64,000 bases of DNA from Hysterium pulicare CBS 123377 (lineage: Eukaryota > Ascomycota > Dothideomycetes > Hysteriales > Hysteriaceae). The translations under genes were made by a program, and so were the position numbers. Each line of letters opens with the position of its first letter. Within the stretch, counting starts at the first letter, position 1. The notes under the pieces are model-generated. The model was not told the DNA's origin, searched no databases, and saw nothing but the letters and a program-made list of their open reading frames with translations. Location: the NCBI GenBank assembly GCA_000467715.1, contig AJFK01000931.1, forward strand, positions 1-64,000, given 5' to 3'. Positions 1 to 10,161 of the stretch are shown piece after piece.

Positions 1-216
1 CATACATGATCCTTCCTCTAGATATACGGTAGAATGATTTTGGAGTTCGTACGTCAATGGTTTGGCGGGGCGGTAGAAACGTTTACGCGATTGAGAATTA
101 GCAGGTCCCGTTGTCGAGCCCGCTGAACCAGGAGCTGCATTGTCGGCGGACAAGGATGTCTGAGAAGATGGTACCTGGGCTTTGCGTGCTGCGAGGAAAG
201 AAAAGGACGAAGCCAT
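1..216 (-). CDS. Unidentified protein, N-terminal 72 codons (gene runs off left edge)
   Basis: A minus-strand reading frame starts at an ATG at 216 and stays open to the window edge. The visible part is Ser/Ala/Gln-rich (begins MASSFSFLAARKAQVPSS), then has a basic stretch (SRKRFYRPAKPLTYELQN) and the segment STVYLEEGS. I do not recognise the family. The last bases at the edge read GTATG on the coding strand, so an intron donor may lie at position 5 and the exon may end at about 6 instead of continuing. No signal peptide or membrane segment is evident. The gene points away from the tRNA and its upstream region is 217-388. Low-complexity N-termini of this kind are common in fungal nuclear proteins, but that is only an impression. 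The rest of the gene lies outside the window. Confidence 0.55.
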   Translation of the reverse strand, partial: MASSFSFLAARKAQVPSSQTSLSADNAAPGSAGSTTGPANSQSRKRFYRPAKPLTYELQNHSTVYLEEGSCM

Positions 217-388
217 CGTCGCAATTCGTTGGTTGGTGGAGTTGAGGTACGCGAAGCTTTGGTGCTCGGTATCGGCGCGATATCACATGTTCTCGGAACA
301 AGGCTCGCTTAAGCCGATCCCGATCCTCCCGAGCCAAGATTTACGTCAATATTTATAGAGTTATTATTTTTGGATCCTGTTCAAGTAA

Positions 389-489
389 TCGGATATGGTG
401 TATCGGCTAGCATCACTCGCTTTCATTACTGGCGTCCAGGGGCGTCGGCATGGGCCGAGTAGAGCCGGGTTCGACTCCCGGTATCCGAA
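389..489 (+). tRNA. tRNA-Glu (anticodon TTC) with intron
   Basis: A full cloverleaf can be drawn by eye. The acceptor stem TCGGATA (389-395) pairs with TATCCGA (482-488). The anticodon stem ACTCG/CGAGT encloses a loop CTTTCA+C, with anticodon TTC at 422-424. The T arm is CCGGG-TTCGACT-CCCGG. A 29-nt intron (426-454) interrupts the loop one base 3' of the anticodon, the standard site for nuclear tRNA introns. The spliced body closely resembles fungal tRNA-Glu. The internal B box is GGTTCGACTCC. A run of eight T (513-520) lies downstream. Confidence 0.93.
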
Positions 490-512
490 GCCTATTTCTT
501 TGCGTTTTGCAG

Positions 513-520
513 TTTTTTTT
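513..520 (+). terminator. RNA polymerase III T-run terminator of the tRNA
   Basis: Eight consecutive T residues lie 24 nt past the mature tRNA-Glu 3' end. RNA polymerase III stops at runs of four or more T on the non-template strand, so this is the expected terminator. Confidence 0.8.
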
Positions 521-2819
521 GGGCTTTGGAGATGCTCAGAAATTAATTCTTGGGAATTGTGGTTGTTTGGTTGTTGTTTTGGCAAAATTCAGGGGGGTTA
601 AACCAGTGGGCGCACGGACCTGCTCCCTGCTTTCTTCTACTGAACTTCATAAAGTCTTCTTCAGACCCGTCAGTGAATTTATCTCAATTCCCTTTCGATA
701 AGGGGACATTGTCTGAAATGCATCAGATAGGCCCATCCTGATTTGATTGTACCAATAGATCTATTCACAGGCGGGAGGACTTGAACATTTTCTCCAAGCT
801 CACCGTATTTAGCTGAACTCGCAGGATTACTGTCGGTCAACGTCAATTATTGTTTCCACCGAATCTAAGCCGGCATATTCTATTTTCAGCAAAGCTGGAC
901 GTTCCCGGTTTTCTAATCAAGATAAATTAGGTAATGTTGCACCCCAACAAAGTAACATATCGCTAAGAGTAAAGTCCGACTCAAGACACGTCGAGCTGCA
1001 ACTGTGCGGTCGGCGTGACTTGGCTATTTGAACTATGCTTCCGAGCCCAACATTTGGGTGGACATGGAGGAAGAGACGACTTGGGCTTCGGAACGCCAGG
1101 TGAAATGGAAACATAGGGCGGAGGGCATGAGGAGCATAACTTTTATGAAGATTCTGATTGTGGCTACTATGGCAAAGAAGTATAGGATACTATATTAAAG
1201 TAAGCAATGCATAGTAATTTAGGCTTTATATGTAAATGCTACAGCTTTACTATTCCAGCTTCCCCGTCTCTAGCGTCTCTTACCTGCGTCATATGGAGCT
1301 TTACAATGCGTCTTAAAATAGAACAGCTCCAGTGTACAACAGTAGACAATCCAATTTGACAAGAGCCTCGTTAGACATAATCTATTCTGACGATGAAAGA
1401 GACTTTATTAATCAGATTACGTGGAATAACCTTTTATCAGTAAGCCAGCTGTATTTTACCGTTCTCCCGATAGACAAGATACTCCCGCGACTGATATGTG
1501 TGATAAATTGTGGAAAGACAAATGGGTAGTGGGACATTGCGGATAATAAGCGAACGTCCCATCTATTCGTTTGATGATCTTGACGTCTGTGGTCTTCATT
1601 TTCGGGTTGACGGCTTTGGGTCGTGTGCATTTACCGTTTGAGTCCTTGATATGGAAGTCAACATCACGCATATTCCTGAATCAGTCCCACGTGTCGGGCA
1701 TGGTAGCTGCTTTCCGAAGGTCTCGTCAGATGATCTCGATATTCGTTCTATTACGCTTCTTACCGCCTCAAGATGATGACTGAGCAATGGATCGAGCTCA
1801 GGTATATAAACCAACCTCGACTGTCCGTCGACAGGATCTCAAACTCAGCAACGACCTACCAGCTTCAATGGCGGAACATCCTGTTTCTTCGGAGACCAGT
1901 TGATGCACGGTGCTGAAATTGTTCTATCACCCATGGCGGTGTGTAGAGGTTTGGCAGGACTTGAACATTTCCCTACCCGATAGCTCGATCGGCTACGGTA
2001 ATGAAGAGCGTTATCAAATGCCCATCCGCCCACCATTTCACTTCCACAATGCTGAATAATATCATCATAACTAGGGGCGCACGTAGATCTAGGTCCGTCT
2101 ACCAAAGGCAAAGCAGAAGTCCCACTCCCACAGCCATGAAACACCATCTGTAATCGGCTTTAACTAACGGATCTGGGAGACAAGTATTCACATGCCTTGC
2201 CAGTGTTGCCGGTTTCCAGTCCAGTGCCGCATTACGTACTGGACGGTTGCGACTTTATTTCGCCATAGAACGTTTTGGTGTAATGCTTGGGCACGTCGAC
2301 TCCCACTAGGATGGTAACGTCGAATGTGGGGAAGAAGCAGATTGTGGCGAGGGAAGCGGTCTTTTATGTCGATGAAGAAGCAGAGTCTATGAGCTGATTA
2401 GTCAAGGCTTAGCTGATAACTCTAATGAGAAAGCGGTGAATAATCACGAAGGGCTGAAAAATAGAGTCGTTTCTCACAGTCTAGTTGAAATGCTTTTATA
2501 AAGCACCGTGCAGAAAGGGAGTATGATGCTCATGTTTTCGATATGGATTGCTTGTGAGGGTAATCTACTCAAGAAAATATCTCTTTTTCGAAAATCGATC
2601 CAGAAATGCAACCTCACAAATTACAACGCCAAATTCATTGACTCGAGGACGCCGTAGCCATATGCCTATCCCATCCATGCCAATGCCTACGCCAGACGCT
2701 GAATCAGATATTGTAAAGCCGCCTACTTGGGATGCCAAGCAATTTAGGGGTTGCTTGCCATCTCACCTACTCCGATACTTGAGTGCAAATCGAACCGACA
2801 CCCTGCACAGAATCCTTAC
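521..2819. other. Gene-poor interval, no convincing gene
   Basis: About 2.3 kb between the tRNA and the 3' end of RTF1. Only short frames occur (100 codons or fewer) and none has recognisable similarity. The longest (1845-2147, minus) begins MVFHGCGSGTSALPLVDG and has several Cys, but lacks an obvious splice partner or signal peptide. The last few hundred bases should include the RTF1 3' UTR. No tandem repeat, inverted terminal repeat or transposase-like frame was noticed. Base composition is not strongly AT-biased, so I see no clear sign of RIP-mutated transposon debris. Confidence 0.5.
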
Positions 2820-4544
2820 TCAAAAGTCAATCTCGATGCCAAGATCCATGGAGGAAATGATATCATCATCCATGGTCTTCTTCCTGAACGTTGGAATGCC
2901 CTTCTTCTCAGTCTTGGCGGGAGTATTACGTCCAGAGCCCTTGCCCATGACCGCAGGAGTGGCCGAACGGCTACGATCGCTACCCTCGAAGAGGTCATCG
3001 AGGTTCGAATTTGGTGGTTTGAGAAGGCTTGCCTTAGCCTGCTCCTCCGCTTTAAGTTTCGCGGCTCGCTCTTTAGCCTCACGCTCGCGGAGGGTAGCGC
3101 GACGTTCTTCGATGAGTGCTTTGCGAATCTGGTCAGAATTCTGTTTGCGGTTGGCCTTGTTAATTTCGGCTAGTCGCTGAGCTGTCTGATCCGTCTTGGG
3201 AGGGGTGTCCTTGACAGGCATTGCAGTTACAAGGTGCCTGTATCGGTGTTGGCGCTCGAGCTTCTTCTGAATATCGACGTCGTTCCAAGTACGGTTCTCG
3301 AGTTCCTTTACGTCACTAGCTTTTTGGACCAACTGGCTCTTGCTTGGAATCTTGAGATTCTGCTCAAGCTGGGTCCGCTTGTAGGTATCAAGGTCCTCCT
3401 TGAGTCATCAGTTAGCATTAAACAACGGAACATGCTGATGCGGCGCCACGAACCTCAGTAAACCGTTGGTTAGAGAGGTAGCTGAACGTGTATTCTTTCT
3501 TGACGTTCCCGTGTTGTGCGACAACATACTGGTCCGTCGCGACCTTGGTTTCGCCCTTACCTTCGAAGACGTACGGTTTGCCGGTAGTGAAGCCTTGAAA
3601 AGTTAGTACGCTTTTGGAGGTTCGAAGACTGAAGGGATATACCTTTGATCACGGCCATCTTGTACAGTGTTCGCCTCATAGCATCTTGTCCAGTGCCAAT
3701 GCGAGCGAAGCAGCCCGTCATAGCAGCATCAAATCCAGGGTAGAAACACACCTTTTGAAAGAGAGCCCTGCTCACTTTGATCCGTTCGAAGTCTTGTAGA
3801 GATGCTGGAGGCTCTTCCCGGGCAGGAGCAGCTTGTCTTGCGTTTTCGTCCCAGTCCACCTCACTCTCTCCTTCGGCGTCAACGTCGGAAGCAGCCTTGT
3901 CAGCCGAAGACGACCGGCGATTACGATCTTTGCGATCATTCTGCCTCTTGCGGAGTTCGCCTCGCTGCTCTCGCTCGCGCTTATAGGCTTCTAATGTGCT
4001 TGTCGGTTTTGTCTTTTGACGGCTGCTTTTCCTTTGATTATCCTCCAACTCAACAGAGCCAGCCTTTCGCTTCCTCTCTGTTAAGCGCTGGGTTTCTCGT
4101 TCGGTTTGGGTCGCCCTACGAGCGAGCTCTTCGTTGAACTTTTTTCTTTCGAGTGCTTCTGCACGGTCGGCAAGGATCTGCTCACGCTGAATTTGAGGTA
4201 AGGCGTTGATACGAGCCTTGTCTTTCTCATCGGCGAATTTCCCTTCTAAAGGGTAGAGGACACCATCGGTGCGAGGCGCCGTATTGTCGGCTTCGGATTC
4301 AGAATCGGACTGGTCCATGGCCCCAGAACCCAACGAGTCGCGGGGCGACGAAGGGGCAACGGAGGAGCTGAGCGACATCAGTGGTTGGTTTTTGGGGGCG
4401 GTATGATGGTGGTGTTCGGAAGAGGAATGTATTTGTGAAAGTGTTGAGTGGGAGGTGAGGAGAGACTTACGCCTCGCCTTCTTCGGCTTCATCTTCACCA
4501 CCAGCGAGCGCGAAGAGCTCGTCGTCGATGTCAGCATCCGCCAT
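2820..4544 (-). CDS. RTF1: RNA polymerase-associated protein RTF1 (Paf1 complex, Plus3 domain)
   Basis: Rtf1 belongs to or works with the Paf1 elongation complex and promotes histone H2B ubiquitylation and co-transcriptional chromatin marks in the nucleus. Four exons on the minus strand: 4544-4471, 4367-3643, 3593-3454 and 3398-2820, giving 505 residues. Introns of 103, 49 and 55 nt have good GT...AG ends, and two have an exact CTAAC branch site. The Plus3 domain spans roughly residues 215-330 and is split by the introns. It shows KVCFYPGFDAAMTGCFARIG, then YKMAVIKGF, GKPYVFEGKGE and the YLSNQRFTEEDL stretch. Upstream lie an acidic N-terminus, a histone-modification-domain-like charged region and Arg/Lys-rich coiled coil. 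The C-terminal 170 residues are charged and helical. The start MADADIDDELFALAGGEDE is typical of the family. It is divergent from COQ7, 440 bp away. Length and domain order are normal. Confidence 0.95.
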
Positions 4545-4984
4545 GGTGACTGTTCGGCTGCAGACGGTCGGTGAAGAAGATCAGAACAAGCGCAAGCGGG
4601 TATAAGCGTAATGAAGTAAGAATTCGAAAGTGCGTTCTGTTGAGGGCAAAGTGGTACGGAGTGGATTGAAGGAGTGAAAGGGAAGTCAGAAGGTGGGAGC
4701 AAGTTGGAATCTCGAAAGGCTTTCGGGCCGACGAATAATCCGCGCCTCCTGAAAGTGAAACAATGAAACACGTGCTCGCGTCATTCACCTCTGATCCGTG
4801 CTTTTCCGATCCACGGGCTAAGACGGGCTTGATAGCTCTCAGAAATTCGATGCCATCACTTCGACGCAGCGCCACTCTGCACTGTCATTCTTTTATCTTG
4901 TCAATCTCTTCCGATCAGCTTGTATAATAATTCTCCACTATAGACTTGTAACACTATTAGATTTCCATCTGTTTTCCCCTCATA
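4545..4984. promoter_or_regulatory. Shared divergent promoter region RTF1/COQ7
   Basis: 440 bp separate the two start codons, so both 5' leaders and promoters must lie here. A palindromic CACGTG E-box sits at 4769-4774, near the middle. Nothing else stands out. Shared regulation is inference from the layout. Confidence 0.5.
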
Positions 4985-5816
4985 ATGTCTGTCGCTCTAA
5001 TCGCAAAAAAATCTCTCCGCTCCTGTCAAGGGCAATCTTCCTTAGCAGTCTTCGAATTTCTCACCCCCAGTCTTGTTTCGCGGACATCAAACATTCGAAA
5101 ACATGCTGTTAGCACCGCAGCAGCCGTATCAGTTGATCATGTATCGGAGTTCAAGTCCCACGTAACCAATCATTCTTCGCCTCCGAGGTCGCCATTAAAC
5201 GAGGAGCAGAAACGCTTTCTCGATAGCGCAGTATGATGGGATCATTGATTAAGTACTCTGGAGATCACTAATATGCATACAGTTACGTGTCAACCAAGCT
5301 GGGGAACTTGCCGCCGTCTTGATATACAATGCACAGACTCCACCAATTGTGAGGTCTCATCCCGAATTACGACCGTTAATGAAGCACATGTATGATCAAG
5401 AGGCTGGCCATTTTAAGACTTTCAATCATCTCATTGCGAAGCATCGCATTCGCCCAACCTTAATGTACCCTCTCTGGAAAGCAGCCGCTACCACCTTGGG
5501 ATGGTCGACTGCGCTCATGGGGAGAGAAGCAGCCATGGCCTGCACGGAAGCTGTCGAGACAGAGATAGGCACTCATTACAATGAGCAAATCCGAGTACTG
5601 TTAGATTGGGCCGAAAAGATGAAGGCCAGAGGTGAAGAGGTTGGTGAAGAGATGGAAGAGCTTATTCAGAATCTCCGCCGAATTCGCGATGAAGAGCTGG
5701 AACATCTAGACCATGCTGTGGAGCATGATGCGAAGTCTGCGAAGCCTTACGAACTGCTCACCAACGTTATCAGACAAGGTTGTAGGACGGCGATATGGGT
5801 CAGCGAACGTGTATGA
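4985..5816 (+). CDS. COQ7: 5-demethoxyubiquinone hydroxylase COQ7, mitochondrial
   Basis: Coq7 is the di-iron monooxygenase that hydroxylates demethoxyubiquinone, the penultimate step of ubiquinone synthesis, at the mitochondrial inner membrane. Two exons, 4985-5230 and 5283-5816, with a 52-nt intron (donor GTATGA, branch ACTAAT), give 259 residues. The first 80 residues are rich in Ser/Arg/Lys and poor in acids, as in a mitochondrial presequence. The carboxylate ligands follow the family pattern: Glu in LRVNQAGELAAVLIYNAQ (about residue 90), ExxH in DQEAGHF (122-125), Glu in ACTEAVETEIGTHY (about 174), and ExxH in RDEELEHLDHAVEHD (about 220-223). The C-terminal VIRQGCRTAIWVSERV matches family ends. 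Length is typical. Nothing is broken or missing. Confidence 0.96.
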
Positions 5817-6310
5817 ATGCTGTACAATATGTCTGTAAACTACTCTGTACTTGTACTGGATGTACATAGATTTCATGGAATCGAATAAACCGATTCTTTT
5901 CAACTTATACTTGTCTGCGAGGTTCGAGCTGTTCACCGACTGCATGCAGCTCCCTGCTCATGTACAGGGAGCTCGGGCGCACGGCTTGAAGGAGCCTTAA
6001 TCGACTACCAGATTGGGAAAGTATCTAGAAATGTGTACTTTGCTGCAATGTCGCACCAGCAAGTAGCGTCGCTCCTACTACAACATGCTACCCAGGTACG
6101 ATGTGTTTCCTTATCGATAAGTCCATAGGTACGCGTGTTGTCGGCCTTCTCCGCGGCACATGTTCGACTCTCCACCTTCTTGCCTATGACATGTAACGCT
6201 TCCTCACGCCTCTGTTGATATTCTCCTTCCGCATTTCATGAATTTCTTCACATAGTTCCCTTTGCGTTTTTGTTCTCCTTCTTGTCTATAACTGTACCTA
6301 TAACATCGGC
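5817..6310. other. COQ7 3' end and MOT1-type transporter promoter region
   Basis: 494 bp between two plus-strand genes. It holds the presumed COQ7 3' UTR, a 9-bp inverted repeat at 5948-5973, and a pyrimidine-rich stretch just before the next start codon (about 6220-6300), as is common in fungal core promoters. No gene is seen. Confidence 0.5.
5948..5973. repeat. Perfect 9-bp inverted repeat, 8-nt loop
   Basis: AGCTCCCTG (5948-5956) is followed after ctcatgta by its exact reverse complement CAGGGAGCT (5965-5973). It would form a stable hairpin in RNA, about 130 nt after the COQ7 stop codon. It could be a 3'-UTR structure or a site read as a dyad by a protein; the sequence does not decide. 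Confidence 0.6.
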
Positions 6311-7705
6311 ATGCGAAACTTTAATCCCCTCCCCCGCCTACGCCGCATCAATTCTCACAATGTCAACACCTTGCGCAGCTCCCCTCTCCCCGAGCTCTCC
6401 GGTTCCTTAGGAGATCTTGGAACCCTACTTCCTCTGATGACCGCCCTCGTCCTCACCAACTCTATATCTCTTCCTTCGACTCTCCTTTTCACAGGTGCCG
6501 CGAACATTCTCACAGGCGCCTGCTTCGGCGTACCGCTCCCCGTCCAACCGATGAAAGCTATTGCCGCTGTTGCTATTGCTCGGAAATTTACACTTTCAGA
6601 GAATGCGGCTGCTGGACTAGTGGTTGCAGCTTTGATAGGAATAATGAGCGTTACGAGTCTCATCAGTTGGGCCAGCAGAGTAACTCCCGTCCCCGTCGTG
6701 AAAGGCATCCAAGTCGGCGCTGGATTATCACTATGTATAAGCGCAGGATCTTCCCTCCTCGCACCTCTTGGCTGGACTGGAGAATGGTGGGGTGATAATT
6801 TATTATGGGCACTTGCTGCAGCCTTGTTCCTCCTCTTCACGGTTCCATTCCCGCGAACACCATATGCGCTGATTGTATTCATTTTCGGGATCATTCTCTC
6901 GATATTTTCTCCCAAACCTTGGAATAAAGTACCTTCAGGGCCTAGGATACCTTTACTACACCCCTCAGGTGATGACTTCTTGAAAGCTACCACTACGGCG
7001 TCCCTCGGTCAGCTTCCACTTACCCTCCTCAATTCCATAATCGCTGTTTCAGCGCTAGCTTCCGATCTCCTCCCTTCCCCACCTTACCCGAATGCTCCTA
7101 CAGTCACTGAGCTCGGTATCTCGGTCGCCGGAATCAATCTCATCGGCTGCTGGTTCGGCGCTATGCCTGTCTGTCACGGTTCTGGTGGATTAGCTGCCCA
7201 GTACCGCTTCGGCGCTCGTAGCGGCGCCAGTATAATCTTTCTTGGCATGGTGAAATTTCTACTCGGCATCGTGACATTATGGCAACAATCCAGCGTAGTC
7301 CGTCTTCTCGACGGCTTCCCCAGATCTCTCCTCGGCATTCTTGTCCTAGCTGCCGGCATCGAGCTGGCTAAAGTCGGCGAGAGCGTCAATACTGATGCTC
7401 GAGATCTTCGACTATACGAAGACTCGCGCGAGGAGAGCTGGGATGGGAAGAGAGTAAGGCAAATCGATGATAGGGAGAAGAAGGAGAGGTGGATGGTCAT
7501 GCTTGTTACTATCGCAGCATTGCTGGCATTCAGGAATGATTTGGTTGGCTTTGTTGCGGGATTGGTTTGGCATTGGGGTTTCCGGGCTGCGAGGAGGGTG
7601 GAAGGGTGGAGGGAGAGGAGTGGGCCGTGGTGGAGGAGTAGCAATCACCGGAGGGAGGAGAGTACTGGGTTGCTGGGACAAGAAAATGAAGAGCGAGAGG
7701 CCTAA
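6311..7705 (+). CDS. Molybdate transporter, MOT1 family
   Basis: A single-exon gene of 464 residues matching the MOT1 family of eukaryotic molybdate transporters, related to sulfate transporters but lacking the STAS domain. Molybdate is needed for molybdenum cofactor, for example in nitrate reductase. The family signatures are the two conserved motifs ELSGSLGDLGTLLPLMTA (about residues 30-47) and VPLPVQPMKAIAAVAIA (about 75-91), and the later GCWFGAMPVCHGSGGLAAQY (about 278-297). Around ten hydrophobic membrane segments can be picked out. The last 100 residues are a charged cytosolic tail rich in Arg, Glu and Trp. Plasma-membrane versus vacuolar location cannot be told. The start follows a pyrimidine-rich leader. 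It lies in tandem with HIS5, 548 bp downstream. Confidence 0.9.
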   Translation: MRNFNPLPRLRRINSHNVNTLRSSPLPELSGSLGDLGTLLPLMTALVLTNSISLPSTLLFTGAANILTGACFGVPLPVQPMKAIAAVAIARKFTLSENAAAGLVVAALIGIMSVTSLISWASRVTPVPVVKGIQVGAGLSLCISAGSSLLAPLGWTGEWWGDNLLWALAAALFLLFTVPFPRTPYALIVFIFGIILSIFSPKPWNKVPSGPRIPLLHPSGDDFLKATTTASLGQLPLTLLNSIIAVSALASDLLPSPPYPNAPTVTELGISVAGINLIGCWFGAMPVCHGSGGLAAQYRFGARSGASIIFLGMVKFLLGIVTLWQQSSVVRLLDGFPRSLLGILVLAAGIELAKVGESVNTDARDLRLYEDSREESWDGKRVRQIDDREKKERWMVMLVTIAALLAFRNDLVGFVAGLVWHWGFRAARRVEGWRERSGPWWRSSNHRREESTGLLGQENEEREA

Positions 7706-8253
7706 ATGCTTTTGGATATGCCTCACCAGGAATAATTGGAAAGATACCCACGAAGAAATATCCTAAAAATGGGCCACTTACCTTCCCGCTTGTTTTCAAC
7801 GCCGATCCTGTGACATTGCTGAAGCCATGCAGGTGCATAGAGTGTCTAAGTGTAGGAGGATCTCTTGCTTTTCTGGTTCTTTACGTCTATCGTGTGATAC
7901 ATGCCAGCGGTTGAAAGTCATACATACTACGGACAGCTTTTCTACTCCCCTATACTGGAGTAGTTCTTACTGAGTTTTGCCAATGATTTGCACCTATGAG
8001 GGAATGGCAAGGTGAAGGTGATATGATACGGCTCTGAGTTGGATCCTTAGATACTTGATGTTGAGTTCAAAGTCAGCGAGAAAGTAGTAAACATGGTGGA
8101 ACAGCAAAAAGCGCTGAATAATATATAATGAAAGGGGCCGACCACGTGCCGATATTGAGGACGTCGATCTTTGATGCACGATGACCGATATCGCCGACAT
8201 CCCCGCCAAAATTATCTCGGTGAGCTTCTGACTCAATGAACCATCACTACAAC
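7706..8253. other. Intergenic, transporter 3' end and HIS5 promoter
   Basis: 548 bp with no frame resembling a protein. It should contain the transporter 3' UTR and the HIS5 promoter. I looked for the TGACTC element bound by Gcn4/CpcA: TGACTCA occurs at 8229-8235 (cttcTGACTCAatg), 19 nt before the HIS5 start. That fits general amino-acid control, but its position is unusually close to the ATG. Confidence 0.45.
8229..8235 (+). promoter_or_regulatory. Candidate CpcA/Gcn4 site (TGACTCA) upstream of HIS5
   Basis: An exact TGACTCA heptamer lies 19 nt before the start codon of the histidinol-phosphate aminotransferase gene. TGA(C/G)TCA is the classic site for the fungal amino-acid-starvation activator (Gcn4, CpcA, Cpc1), and histidine genes are classic targets. 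Such heptamers also occur by chance, and the close spacing makes it uncertain whether it lies in the promoter or the leader. Confidence 0.4.
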
Positions 8254-9688
8254 ATGACACAAAGGAAATCACCATTCGATCTCTCCAAGTGCGCGAGGCC
8301 TAATATATTGGCTTTGGAGCCATATCGGTGTGCGCGAGAGTAAGTTTGTTCCACCTGATCCTAGCATTTGCGAGAAATAAACTGATTGCTGATGAGGCAG
8401 TGACTACAAAGACGATGGAACAAATATTCTCCTCGACGCGAATGAAAACGCTTATGGCCCTGGTTTAGCACTCAATGGACAAGGGAAACTTTCCGGAAGC
8501 GCCATCAATGGCACATCAGGTGAAGGAGCAGCGATTACTGTGGATCTTCTTGGATTGAATAGATACCCAGACCCGTAGGCCTTTATCTTCCACCCTTCAA
8601 TTGAATGTCGACTGACTCATAGCAGCCACCAAATAGACCTCAAACAAGACCTGTGCAGTCTCCGTAATACTCACGCCCATACCTCCAAGACCCTCACCCC
8701 AGAACACCTCTTCGTAGGTGTTGGTTCCGACGAAGCCATTGATGCCCTCCTCCGCTGCTTCTGCGTTCCCGGGCGCGACAAAATCCTCACTTGCCCTCCT
8801 ACCTATGGCATGTATAGCGTATCAGCACAAGTCAACGATGTTTCACTAGTGAAAGTTCCGCTTCTAGCCCCTGGCTTCTCGCTTGACGTCCCCGCCATAA
8901 CCTCTGCCCTGTCCTCCGATCCAACTATAAAGCTGATATACCTTTGTTCACCCGGCAACCCCACCGGCTCGCTTTTATCGAAGTCAGAGATTCAACCTAT
9001 ACTAGAACACCCGACTTGGAATGGCGTCGTAGTGCTGGATGAAGCATACATCGACTTTGCGCCAGAAGGCTCAAGTCTGGCAGAATGGGTTACCGAGTGG
9101 CCCAACCTCGTCGTCATGCAGACGCTTTCGAAGGCTTTCGGTTTAGCGGGGATAAGACTAGGTGCCGCGTTTACGTCGCCGCCGATTGCCAGATTGTTGA
9201 ATAGTCTAAAGGCGCCGTACAATATCTCGAATCCGACGAGTCAGATTGCGAGGGCGGCGTTGAGTGCGAAACACTTAGGTGCTATGAGGGAGAACAGGGA
9301 GTTGATCATAAAGCAGAGGGAGAGGATGCTCCAAGAGCTGCCGAAGATACCTGGGGTTGGGAACTTTTTGGGTGGAACGGATTCGAACTTCTTGCTTGTG
9401 GAGATGTTGGATGCGCCTAGAGAGAAAGGTGGAAAGCCGAGTAATGAGACGGCGCTGAAGGTGTACGAAGGGCTAGCGGAGGAGAGAGGCGTCGTAGTCA
9501 GGTTTCGAGGGAAGGAGGTGGGTTGCTTGGGATGTTTGAGAATTACAGTCGGCACGGAGAAAGAGGTAAACAGGTTCTTGATTGAGGTTCGGAATGTGCT
9601 TGATGCGATATTCAAAAGTACTGGCAAGACCGTTGGAACGAAGGAAGAGGAAATAAAGGAAAGGGAGGCTAATGACGTCGTTGCATGA
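8254..9688 (+). CDS. HIS5: Histidinol-phosphate aminotransferase
   Basis: A PLP enzyme converting imidazole-acetol phosphate and glutamate to histidinol phosphate and 2-oxoglutarate in histidine synthesis. Three exons, 8254-8339, 8401-8574 and 8626-9688, with introns of 61 and 51 nt, give 440 residues. Landmarks in order are the N-terminal ARPNILALEPYRCARDD, the substrate-loop motif LLDANENAYGPG, LNRYPDPHQIDLKQDL, the cofactor-binding FVGVGSDEAIDALLRCF, YLCSPGNPTGS, VVLDEAYIDFA, and the Schiff-base lysine in QTLSKAFGLAGIRLGAAF (about Lys256). The C-terminal LRITVGTEKEVNRFL is also typical. Length slightly exceeds bacterial HisC owing to fungal insertions. All key residues seem present. TGACTCA just upstream hints at general amino-acid control. 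Confidence 0.96.
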
Positions 9689-10161
9689 AATCATGGATGG
9701 ACGCGGACTGGAGGTAGGAGTGTGCGTTATACATAGCGCGGAGTTGGCTGAGGAAGGCTGCGTAAAGCTTAGGGGTTGGGATATCAGTGTTTGAGATGAA
9801 AGGAGCTGCAGCGCTCTAGGTTCTTAGGGTTGTTCAATGCGTTGATTGAGAGGTGGTTGACGTGCTCTGAATGATATCCTGGTGGATTTTTGGATCTGGA
9901 TTGTCTGGAACATAGAACACTTAATTCGATAGACATTATAGAATCAGTTCTGCTCGCAATTCTAGGAATTCAAAGGTGTCCTGTATATAAACAAATGACA
10001 AGAGTCTTAATTCCATCCCGTTCGCTGCACAGCACCCGGCTATGGCAAACGCTCAGACAAATAGATACATATGTTACAGCGAAGGAAACCCAACCATGCT
10101 ACCCAACACAGATTCCCATAAATCAACACGAAATTGTTTGTTCTACTCCTACTCAGAAATA
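9689..10161. other. Convergent intergenic region, nothing seen
   Basis: 473 bp between the 3' ends of HIS5 and the minus-strand Cys-rich gene. It should carry both 3' UTRs. No further gene or repeat was recognised. Confidence 0.5.

Noticed and set aside
1845-2147. A 100-codon minus-strand frame with several Cys, considered as a small secreted protein
   Set aside because: No signal peptide and no splice-linked upstream exon that would supply one.
2548-3180. A 210-codon plus-strand frame
   Set aside because: It runs antisense to the last exon of RTF1, whose frame is supported by family similarity and splice sites. The plus-strand translation has no recognisable domain.
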